A DNA stretch of 64,000 nucleotides from the NCBI RefSeq assembly GCF_030253575.1, contig NC_080569.1:26672501-26736500 (forward strand). The letters are read 5' to 3'. The notes under the pieces were generated by a model. It saw nothing but the letters and a program-made list of their open reading frames with translations. It searched no databases and had not been told where the DNA came from. Of the stretch, positions 10,901-22,000 are shown piece by piece (the stretch's first letter is position 1; every line of letters begins with the position of its first letter). This stretch comes from Rhododendron vialii. Lineage: Eukaryota > Streptophyta > Magnoliopsida > Ericales > Ericaceae. The position numbers and the translations under genes are program-made.

Positions 10901-13900
10901 ATTTCGATGGAAGACGGTTGTCTCTATTTGTTCTGTAAAGCCTAAAAAGCTAGCAAATGCTTGGTCATGAAATCTATGGCTATAAGATACAAAAGGGGAC
11001 ATGTGTAATGTGTAAACCTTCAAAACAATAGAGATCTGATGCTTCCCTATGGCTGGGGAAGTAGAAATTCTTTTGAATACTTTTTTTACAACATAACCCA
11101 TGTAGTTCCCAATCATTGGGGGTATGGGTGGGGGAAGATTGGAGACAGACCTAACCTTTGGCAATATGCACAAAGTGGCTGCTCTCAGAATACCACTGAA
11201 ACAGTGGTCCCCCTATACCTGTTTTGCTGTGGAACCATGCCCCCAAATCAAAGCCAAATGGCATCAGAGAGAGGGCAGGCCTAACTTTTGAATTTTTTTT
11301 TAAATTCATAAATTGCTCGATTCAAAGTATCATGGTTGGAACAAAAAAAAAACCAGGCTAGGTTAGAGTTTTGGAAGGAGGAAGAGATACTTGTTCCCAT
11401 AGGAAGGAAATATTTGTGGTCCTTTAAGAAAGAGAGAAAACAAAAAGTAGCAGCAAATGAGGTTAGGGGAAATTTCTCATGTGAAGAGATAAGCTCCAGT
11501 GAAGAAAATTAACAACAAAGAGCCTAACAATGATTTAACCTTTTTGACAGAGCATGAGAAAGGGGTAGAATAATATTTTATCTATGGCTCTTCCTAAAAA
11601 GCACCGGTACTGCAGACATGTACATGGATATGGACATGATAACATTCCCTCCAGGAACAACCAAATTCTTGTTGTTTCCTTTCACATATTACAAGTAAAA
11701 CGACATGGGTTTCTGAGATGTGTCCCTAGTGCGTCCCCTGCTTACAAATAATTAAATGTATTGGAATAAGTGTCCCCTACGTCGCGTGTCGCTGACGGAA
11801 ACGGCTAGCAGTTAGGCGTGTCAAGGGTTCAAAGGCTGCTTCTAAGTTTCATGCTGCAAAGTTTTGGTTCTTCTTTTTGGTTTTCTTGTCATTGGTGTAA
11901 TGGGGTTGCAAGTTTTCTCCATCTCCATCTTATGAGATAATTTGTCTGCTTTTCCTATACAATCAAGACCTAACCAAGTATTTACCATGGGTGGAATTGG
12001 GGATGATGGTTATTTCTTTACTTTCTGAACATGCAGAGCGTGGAGAAGTTACTTGATTTGTCAGCGGTTACTTCAGAGAAGAGCGATGATTTTTGCGATA
12101 GATCCAGGCAAAGGGTTAGTATGTTTGCCAATATTTGAAGAACTAAAGTACCCAGTGCGGAGTTTTATTCTCTTTTGTGAACAACTAAATGTGCTAATGT
12201 GCCAATAGCATTACACAAGTTCACACAAAACTTCTTTTGAACTGCAGTTGAGTAATATGTAGAATCTCAGACAAGAGTGGAATTGAAGATGATTTCGAAT
12301 ATGGTCTTGCCAAATCCTTTCTTTCCGATTGCTTGGGTTGTCCCATTGTTCTGTTCACTTATATGCTGTCCCATTGTTTTGTTCACTTATATGCCCCACC
12401 TATGCTTGAATAACCTGTCTAATGGTGTCAACGACAATGTTCTTGTGCTTCTGTGTAGCTACTTGGACTATGAAGCACAACTATAGATATGACACGATGC
12501 AGATATGGTGATATGATAAAACATGGATGCATTTGGAATACGCTAGTAAAATTTATTTTACTGGAGAAGAAAACACCCTTATTTTTATGCCTAGTACAAG
12601 ACTAAAAATTCTGTACTTTAAGCACGAGTAATCATAGTCTTGTTATTTGAAACCATTCCAACCTCCTCTGCAAGTCTAATATCCCCCCTCTAGCCAAATC
12701 ACTCAGAAAAATAACAGATTAACTCCTAAAATCTGAGCCATGTATTCCATATCCCTTGATTCTAGATTTCCACTACCAAGATTAAGGTTACAGAATCAAC
12801 GAATTTGAAATTCCTACTATTGCAAAAACTCTTGTATGTGTACAAATGATATGCATATGTACATAAATTAGTTAGACCCACAACGAACGTTTTGGTTGCT
12901 GACCAACGAACTTCATCGCCTATTTTACATGTCATCAGTTGGCCAACCCCTCAGTTGGTGAGTCAATTTCTGGTCCAGCATATTAAAAAAAATTGAGAAT
13001 TTTTTAACATAAAAATGGAACATTCTCATAATGCGAATTCTTCACCTAAATGGGAATGGAAATGTGAGACTTTCACATAGTGTTCATTTTCCTTTTACAT
13101 GACACACAATTATAGATTTTCATTATTTGGTGAACATGAAACTGAGATTGCCCTCATCTATATGGTTAACAAAAACATTGATATCTGAGAAATTCTTATA
13201 GTATGGTAAGGACATAAAATTGAAAAATTCTCATTGTACATAGTCATTGGCAATGGGACAAGGCCATCAGAATTTATGGGATTCAGCCTTTGTTTATTTT
13301 AACGGGCTATATTTGACTATATACGTACGTATTTTTTAGAAAAGGACTTTACAGATTAATAATCTTGTTCATGGTTTTTCCTCAAACTGTTTGGCTAGTA
13401 TTCATATATATACATTGTTAGCATTCCTATCATCGAAGGAAGGTTCAAACAAGATGAATGGAAGCCCATATTTAATTCCATTATTTAGTTATCCTTCCAC
13501 GGGACATTTGACCAATGAAAGAAAACAGAGCTTCAAAAACGATCAACCGATTAACTGTTCTGGTCCTTGGGCTTGTCTTTCCTGTTATGTCTCCACCAAC
13601 TGCTATGTATATATTTCAGTTATAGTTTGCCCCTTACAATTGATGTTTACTTTAAAAATATATAGTTTTATGCCCCACCTTATCCCGACCTATCCCAGAA
13701 AGATCCTTGCATGTTTGAAATGTATCCGAAATTGATAACATTTAAGCTTTTAGGACGATTGGTAACTGAACAATTGAAGCATTTATCATGGCGGTCCTGA
13801 AATTCTGTTAAAGTATCAAAATGACCCCGAAATCATTTAGAAGGAGCCTAGATTATTCAATTTGCTTTGGATAGAGAAAAACTTTCTCTTCCCTATCGTT

Positions 13901-16857
13901 CTAGGTCACTTCATCTGAACTGAGCTCTTAGATCTTTGTTTTTTGTTCTACTTTTAAACTCAACCACTTATGGATGCTTCTGTGACTATCACACAGGATT
14001 GACTTCCTTTGCTGCAACATGCCATTGAATAGGGAAAGTGATGGGGAAGAAAAAACTCAAGCATATCATGTACCTAAAAGGCTAAAACTTTTAGAGTGGC
14101 GCTTCACTATCCAATCTTGAGGTCGTGTAGCATATTTAGTGTCCTTCCTTTTGGGGTAGGATATGAGCCAAATAGGAGCATCTAGGATCAGATAAGATCA
14201 AGAGTGCTCACATTTTTTGTATTTGCTGCAGTGGGACAAGGGCTTTTATAATCTACTATTTGCATGTCCAACCAAGCTAACCAAGTTTTTTGCTTATCTC
14301 ATGAATATAGACGATCCTTTGTGTCATTACATCACGTTTGAAGTAGATGACTACCCTCAACGCGACTTGCTTTTTTGTATTGTAGTATTTTGAACAAGTT
14401 CCTCTTACTTTGGTCTTTATTCTCTTCTTCCTAACTACTGTTGATAAATATTGCATCGAGAGCTTGTTGATTATTTTAATTGATCTTGCTCTTGTATTTA
14501 TGTACAGTCTGCATATACAAGTCCCAAACTGGAATCTACTTCATGTGCTGGAGGGTATGTTTTTTCTTGCCAAAATTGGCAACCTCAACATTTTGCTGTT
14601 GAACTGACTATTGAGGAAATAAATTAGTGGAGGCCGTTGTTTTCCGGATTGAAACATATGGTGCTTTAAATCAGCAGCAACTTGAAATTGGATTTGAAGG
14701 CAAATGGATCCAAAGTACCAAGAAAACAGAAAGGACGCATTGATATCCAACAAGAAGTTTTATCTGCTCTCTTTCATGCTCCTGGGAGTTCTGAGGAGTT
14801 TCATGCAAGGACATTCAGAGTTAATGCGGTAAAGAAATCAAAAGCCTCTGGACAGGCAATGGTTGAGGCCTCAACAAACACTACTGTAGAATGCAAGATT
14901 GACAAAATAAACCCACCTAATGCTATCGAGGAGGATGGTATGCCCACCTAATACTAGGATTAGGGAAATAAACATGTTCTCTGGTACTGTGTTTGTGTTA
15001 CTATTTTCTTTCTGTTTTCTCACAAAATCTGCTGCCAAAATTTGTAGATGAAGGGGATAGCTACGTGGTGCTCCGTAAAGCTGTTAGGGAGAATCGAGCT
15101 ACAATGAAGGAATATTATAAATCTGTAAGACTCCCATTTAAGCGTTGTCATTGCTGGTACTATGAGCTAAAGGCATTTTACGTGTGCGCTGAAGTGCTTT
15201 TAGGTACTGCCTTTCAAGTACAAGCAGTAGAAGGGAATTATTTCATTTTCTTTTTACTCCCAAATTCTCTTTTCCAGGCTGTTGATGCATTTGCTAAGGG
15301 AGATCTATCTCTGGCTGGCAGACTTTTGGAAGAGGTGCATGGTCGTATGATTTTTGGATTGAAGTGATAATTTAGTTTCTTTCTTTGCCATCGCTCTATC
15401 TCCTTTAGCTATACTAGAATTTGGAGATTTGACTTCAAAAGTGAATGGAAATATTCTTGCTTAAACCCACTAATCAGGAAAAAGGGGAAAAGCACATGCT
15501 GCTTGTAGTTAATTGATGAATCTAATGAGTGTCGTTGTGGTTGACATTGGTGTGAATAGGGTCAGTTTTATCACACAAAAGCTCGCGAAGCAGATGAAGA
15601 ATCTGCTGGGATAATTTTTGAACCTAGGTTAGCCGTTTTTGTTTTATTCTTTTCTTTCATTTATTTCGATTTTATTACTGGGGTTGAGCGTAGGTGATTT
15701 ACAGTCAGCCTCGTTGTTTTATCAATGAATTGCGTTCATGTTCATTGGCAGAAATGAGGAGACTGAAGATACAGTGACTCTTGATTTGCATGAGAATGGT
15801 TCCAAGGAGGCAATACGTCTCTTAAAGTGTCATTTGTCTTCTCTTTCTGGCATTCCATGTAAGCAATTATTTTCCCAAGTTCTTCATTTATTTATTACAG
15901 ATTAACGTAACATAGACCTGGATCTATGCCATCTTTCTTGCCAGCAATGAAGTATCTTAAGGTTATCGTGGAGACAAATGATGAAGATACGTCAAAAGGG
16001 TCCCGCAGGCGACTGGTAAGATTGAGGTTTAAGTAATGTACTTGTAGTCCAAAACTGTTTCTTGTTCGACTTTTCATTGGCGGACATATCCAATTTGAAG
16101 GCATCTATCAGTGGTTCAAGTAGATTTTTTAGCAAAAGTAAAAGCAGAGTCTTTTTTTTTTTTTCCTTTTCTAGATCCATAGAGGCCACTTTTATTTCTA
16201 GTGGCTGGTCAATTTTGCTATTAGAGAAAACTACTTCTAGTTTTCTGCTAATTGGGATATTTTTGCCCCATGCCCGAGTGAAGTTCAAAGACGACTCTTT
16301 CACCTTGAGACTCGCTTTTGGCGACTTCACCCTGTAAGGTGATGACCTGGGAGGTAAGTGTTAAGCAGTAGTGTAAGAGTGGCTCGATCATCGATAGAGC
16401 AAAAGAAAACAGAAGAACTACCTTTAGTCGAAAACAGAATAGTCTTGTGCACTCAGTTACAGTGGGATCTCAGTTAGGGCTAGATGACTGCTTTCATGAT
16501 CAGCAGAGTTTGCCAAATTACTTACCTTAAGCCTAGGCCCTAAACAATAGTAAAGCTGCACTCTAATGGCTTATCTATTCTTCATAGATGTAACTGCTTC
16601 ATTCGAGCCGTAGACTCCTTCCTTTATCTTTTTGAATAGGCGTATTGCGTACGTGTAATTGCGTGAGATTTTGATTTTTGATTCGTCGTGTACAATGTGG
16701 AAGGAAGTACTAACATTTATTTGCGTTTTCACGTGGGCAGATTATAAAGCTGTTGGAGAAGGAGTCCATCGTGTGGATCGAAGGAGAGAACCCTGGAACT
16801 ATGTTGATCCTACTGGAAGAAATAAATCCGAAACGTTTGAGTTTTGCCAGAAAATGA
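7985..16857 (+). CDS. DUF1771 plus Smr domain protein (At5g58720-like), 11 coding exons
   Basis: Coding exons read by eye: 7985-8483, 10551-10576, 12037-12114, 14508-14554, 14675-14937, 15048-15124, 15278-15334, 15560-15627, 15752-15858, 15945-16015, 16741-16857. All junctions are GT-AG, and the 1410 coding bases keep one frame to TGA, giving 469 residues. The N-terminal part has a CUE-like helical region (ILEGLLDKFGAAFSLEQIAN) and later CCGYDLHK-SVEKLLDLSA. DUF1771 spans about 306-372 (LRKAVRENRATMKEYY, then KAREADEESAGIIF). The Smr domain spans about 380-469, with LDLHENG at 382-388, GSRRRLI, and the ending NPKRLSFARK. Arabidopsis relatives are annotated as SMR domain proteins; Smr domains bind or cut nucleic acid, but the substrate here is unknown. 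Exon 5 has a tandem NAGNAG acceptor (14675 or 14678). The 26-bp exon 2 is easily missed by gene finders. A further upstream coding exon cannot be excluded. Confidence 0.85.
8548..8758. repeat. Two-copy tandem repeat, about 104 bp each, in an Smr-gene intron
   Basis: A poly-T run followed by GGAATATACTATTATTG and about 85 more bases, ending GACGCTGA, occurs twice in direct succession (8548-8654, then 8655-8758) with only a few substitutions. A recent local duplication in intron 2 (counting the leader intron as the first). Confidence 0.85.
11088..11281 (-). mobile_element. 3' fragment of an RTE-type LINE (degenerate)
   Basis: Read on the minus strand this matches the plus-strand sequences at 41816-42062 and 53985-54222. 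Shared blocks include CACTGTTTCAGTGGTATTCT and AAGGTTAGGTCTGTCTCCAA, then an end reading ACATGGGTTATGTTG. In the PPR-gene copy this end runs into a GTT microsatellite, as expected for RTE LINE tails. It lies in an intron of the Smr gene. No coding capacity remains. Confidence 0.55.
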
Positions 16858-18600
16858 TGCAAAGCTGAGTATTTCTGACCAACATGGTATTTCCATCTGT
16901 ATTAAGTGCTCCATATATTCAACAGAATTTGGGAGAAAACGATTAATCTAAATTCTTGCGTATTTGATTAGTCTTGAGATAAAGAAAATCCCTCGAAATT
17001 TGATAATGGCTAACGTAATTTCAGCCCTTTCGTATCTATTTTGTGTTCCTTTTTCTTTTTTTTTACCTTTCCCCTTATTCCTGTCATGACAAGAATATCT
17101 TAGGCTCCGTTCTGTTGTCAGGAATGTTAAGCAGGAAAGATCGTCGTTGGAAAAGATAATTGAATTGAAGTGAAGTAAAGAAAGTTAGGGCTTGGAAAAG
17201 GATCTCATTGTGTTATAAGCACAAGTCCACATGAGTCATTTAGACTGTTGGAAGTCAAAATTTGATAAAAACATATAGCAAAGTGGTGCACTGTGCTCCA
17301 CCGTAATTCAACGTTGTCGCTCAAAAATGGCAAAGCAATCTTTGGCGCCAAATTTAACAGCAACTCTGGCTGCCAAATCTGTCAAAGATTGGCATGGATG
17401 ATTTCGGCAAATTAAAGTCATTTTGACATCAACGGGTGCACTTATTCTTTGTGAAATTCCAATCTTTAAAAAGAGTGAATTGTGAAACAACCAAAAAGCT
17501 TATTAAAAGAAGAAATTAAACAAGTTATTTTGTATCGCTTCAAATGAAACTGAATGCTTTTAATGGTATATATAAGGGCATCGCCAACCAATCCTCCGTT
17601 TCTCTCTATTTTGGGGAATCATTCTAATTCAATTCGCCCTCCAAAACTCTCCTCCATTTTGAAGTCCATTCTAGAAAAATGAGTATTGAGCTTCCAAATA
17701 TAAAGGATGAAAAAAAATATGTAGAGGATCATCATCCCACCTCCAAGGATGGAACCTTTTCATCATGACTTCAATAAATATTTACCTTTAAAAAGAGATC
17801 AATATTGTATAGAAAATGGTAAAAATAAAAAGCATAGAGTTTAGAACGGAAGAAAAGTTAAGAGTTTTTTAGATAAAAATAAGGAAAGATTTTGAAGAAA
17901 CGGAATAATAAAATTAGAGTTGCCATGAATAGTGCAATCCTTTGCAACCACATTTTCGATTAAGATTTTTTATTTTGATCATCTAAAATACTACGGTTTA
18001 AGAGGGTGTTAAATTTGTGTGGAAATTTTTCGAACAAATGCAGTAATTTAGAAATATAGCTCTGTTTGTTTCGATGTAAAATTTTTTTCTGAAATTTTTT
18101 TCCCTCTTTTTCTGTTGTTTGGTTAAATAAAAAAAAAAAGTACTGGTAAAATATTTTCCATCATTGGGGCACAAATGTTTTCATCCCAAATTCTACATGC
18201 AACCCCTGTTCAAAAAAAAAAAAAAGAATTCTACATGCAACCTGATTGAATTTCTGAAAGTCAAGTAACACTTACACATAGCTGCTTTCTGTAACGTATT
18301 TGTATGTACATGTTTTTATATATTGCACATTTTCTGTGTTTTCTTACTGTTTTTTAGAAAAAAAATTTCTCCACGACTTATATTTTCAATTGTTAACCAT
18401 AGGATAATAAAAACAGGCCATTCAAAAAAAAATATTTTTACAAAATTATTTTATATTATAAAATATTTTACATCAAAATAAACAAGCATAATAATAATAA
18501 TAATAATAATAATAATTACAGGTGTCATGCCAATGCAAAAGAGATCAGAAAAGAAACGAACGGTCACAGATTGAGGATTCGCCCATCCTCGTTCCCCTAG
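16858..18600. other. Spacer between the Smr gene and GRXS17
   Basis: AT-rich sequence with no gene seen. It holds the 3' UTR of the Smr gene, a possible degraded Tourist-like repeat starting GGGCATCGCCAACCAATCC (17577), short A and T runs and an (ATA)n microsatellite at about 18489-18517. Confidence 0.5.
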
Positions 18601-18636
18601 CTTTTAAACGTCAGCAACAACTCAGCGTCAAAACAC

Positions 18637-18668
<32 letters not shown>

Positions 18669-18681
18669 TCTTCGTCACAAA

Positions 18682-18712
<31 letters not shown>

Positions 18713-18771
18713 ATTCTTCGTCACTCCCCATCATAATTCTCTCTCAATACTGTAAAAGAAAAGAAAAGAAA
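18601..18771 (+). promoter_or_regulatory. CT-rich 5' leader of GRXS17
   Basis: Two CT microsatellites (18643-18668 and 18684-18712), separated by a short TTCTTCGTCAC spacer, precede the ATG at 18772. TTCTTCGTCAC recurs after the second tract, so the leader probably grew by local duplication. Pyrimidine-rich leaders of this type are common in plants. Confidence 0.5.
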
Positions 18772-18942
18772 ATGGGAGGAACAGTGAGAGATGTGCAGTC
18801 GAAGGGGGAGCTTGACAGCGTAATCAAGGAAGGGTCAGCCGGTATCCTTCACTTCTGGGCTTCTTGGTGTGAAGCTTCCAAGCAAATGGACCAAGTCTTC
18901 TCCCATCTCTCCACTGATTTCCCTAACGCCCGCTTCTTACGG

Positions 18943-19007
<65 letters not shown>

Positions 19008-22000
19008 CGATATACCTGCGTACGTATGTATGCCTTTGTATCTGTCTATTCTAAGAACACTTGATTTCTATGAATTAGGACGGAGTAAAATGTTTCAGAA
19101 TTGTGAGAATCGTGATTGAGTGGATTTTGATGTATGTTTTTGGGTTTCACAAACCCTAATGCTTGTCAGGATGATTTTGCCCCAGACAGAGTAATTTAAG
19201 GAATTAGTGTCCGGGTTCTGTTGCTTAGTGCATGAATTCTTAACCAACTATTATATTGAATTCCTAACTTGGGTTTGGTCTAATGGATTAGGATTTGGGT
19301 GCTCTCTTATCCTACTGGTGATATGTGTTTTCTGTGCGCTGATGCACTTCGCAGTGTAATGCGCCTTGGTGGGCTCTTTTCTTTCTTTTTTTTCCTGTAA
19401 ATGATTCGTGTTATAGCACCAAAACTAAGCCAGAGGCATACAACTCAAAGGGTAGGAGTTCCTTCCCTGAAGCGACATAGAAAAACACCCAACACACAAA
19501 AAAAAAAACCACAACGAAGACAAGCAACTATACATTCAGCATCCTACCGCCCTCAAGAATCCATTCAGGGATTCTCCATTCATGACAAAAACCTAAAGTT
19601 TCCTGATTTCGGGGAAACTTTCTTCATGAGATGACTCTAGCCCTCACGTTGGTTTCAATAGTGTTGAACATGCTATGATCATCCACAATTCTTGCTGCGA
19701 AAAATTCTGGCATTCCGCTCTCTCCAAACTTGATACACAGCTGCTGCAAAAGAGATGTTGAAAAGGTGAGTTTTGAATGATTTACCATGGCAGAACGCCA
19801 GAACCTAGAAGCTCAGTCCAACTCTATATCCCAGACCCTTGGCCTTATCTGAATTCCAAACCTACGCAGAATCTTACCCCATATGTTGCAGGAGAAACTA
19901 CAATCAAAGAACAAATGTTGCAAATTTTCCTCATTCTGAGAGCACAAGGAGCAGGACACATCGACATCCGTCCCCCATCTTCGAAGTCTGTCCTTTGTAG
20001 CCAATTTCCCTAAGCAATCCAACCAACAAATAAAGGCCCATTTCAGAATATTCCTCTGAAACCAGATGAGATTAGCCCAAGGAACGGGACCTCCCCTAAA
20101 GCCTCCCACGTATCCTTTACCGAAAACTGACCCTTCTTAGAAGGCAACAAAATCAGAGTCATCCCTAGAGATGGAGGCAGAAAATTCTCTGGAGTATTGG
20201 CCATAATCCGTCTAGTAACTCTGTTTCTAGGTCTTGGCCTCTTCCATCTTCCGTTAGAAATTATAGAGCTCACCTTTGCAATATTAAGTTAGCAATCACA
20301 CACGTTACTCAAGGAATAGAAGTATAGATCAACTGCACGTTGTGGCATTGATCAAGCAGTAAACTTTTCAAGTATGCTTCATGGCAAAAATATAACTTTT
20401 TCTTTTCTTTTTTATTATCTTCTTATAATCCCGAAATTTTTATCATTACCTTCCTGTTTTGCCATTCATTTTAAATTAGTTGGACCAAATCAGAAAGATA
20501 CTGTTCTGCAGATGGATGTAATATGGGTTAAGCTTTAGCATCCATCTAGTGCAAGTCATCCCCGAAGACAAAGAAAGCCCTTGTTGCCCTTCCAAGAGAG
20601 CAAATAGTCAATGAAAGAATTACTTCTAATGCAGGGCAGGGCTATTTTCTGTTGTCTTCACAATTAACAATATTCTGAGAGTCTGACACTATTCACCATA
20701 ACTAGAGGTAGAACCAATCCATACAAATACTTAAACACCTTTTGTATTAAGGTTTCCAAGAAGTTACTGACTGATGACTAGGGCTGTAATTAGTCTCGTC
20801 AGTAGCAGTATGGAGTATATTTTGCACCTAACCAACATGTCGATTTTGTACAAATCAGCACCGAAAACTGATGGAACTTGTTACGCAACCAAACCAAACA
20901 CTTTCAGTTTCAGTTTGGTTGGTTAGCCAATTTAGGATGACATTTAACACCCTTTTAGAAAGAGAACAAATATGAACATGGCACAGGAACAAAATTCTTT
21001 CTGATACCTTGCATTAGCCGAGGTAGAGAATGTTACATGTACCAATAAAAAGAGATTGCTTACTAGAATTAGATTTTACTTATTAAAGAACCAAGAGCTA
21101 AGAACTCGCCCAAAGTAATTACTGATGTGAAACAAGGCAAAGTGAGAGGGTCCATATATAACCATGTGACATAAAGTTATAGACCACAAATTGAACGTAG
21201 TTTAAATTTTGTACAAATGAAAACCGAACTAACCACTCTTGGCTAATAAACAGCTGAAAACCAATCAGTTTGGTTCGGGTCCATTGGTCCATTTTCTTTT
21301 AGCCCCTGCATATAACCTCATGCGAAGCTTTACTGAGTAACAGTCTAAGAATGGAACCCGACACAGTCCAATGAGATCCCCTTCTCCCCAATGTCAAAGT
21401 TTCTTCTCCACTTGAATATGTCCACACTAGAGTCTATCTTTAGGTAACACCTTTTGAACATACCTTGTTCACACATTAACTTCATTCATAACTTCCACAA
21501 CTATGTAGTAGTCGTAACTATTTCACCTTTGTTGTGACCTCTTGTAAGTGACGCGGGCCGTGTTAGGAAAAACTAGAGGCATATAGATAGACTCCTTCAC
21601 ACTAGGAAGGACAAACCCAAGATTTTAAGTTTGGCGTGGTGAATTCAGTTAAAACCAGTATAATCTGAAAAATAGATGCTGTAAGGGAGCAGTGACCAAA
21701 AAAGAAAAAAAAAGAAAAATCTCAAGGGGACGATCCTACATAATTGTAAAATAGTAACAAGTAACAGTAGCTTCTCTAGTTTGCAGTGGTGATCGCCCCC
21801 AGCCACTCACCTTGGGTGTCCTTCCCTGCTACTTAAAATGCCAAATAGTCAAATTAACTCAGTTTTATTATTAGAACGGGCTCACAATGGTAAGACACGG
21901 ATGAGGAGTCGCCGTAGTGCATTAGCACACTACGGGGGGTATAGTGGGGCCTCAATGGGCTCTATCACGATCACGGTTCCCTGGTCCAAATCTCTCAGTA

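Noticed and set aside
20782..21310. Possible further hAT-like element starting TAGGGCTGTAATTAG
   Set aside because: The right end and the 8-bp duplication could not be matched.
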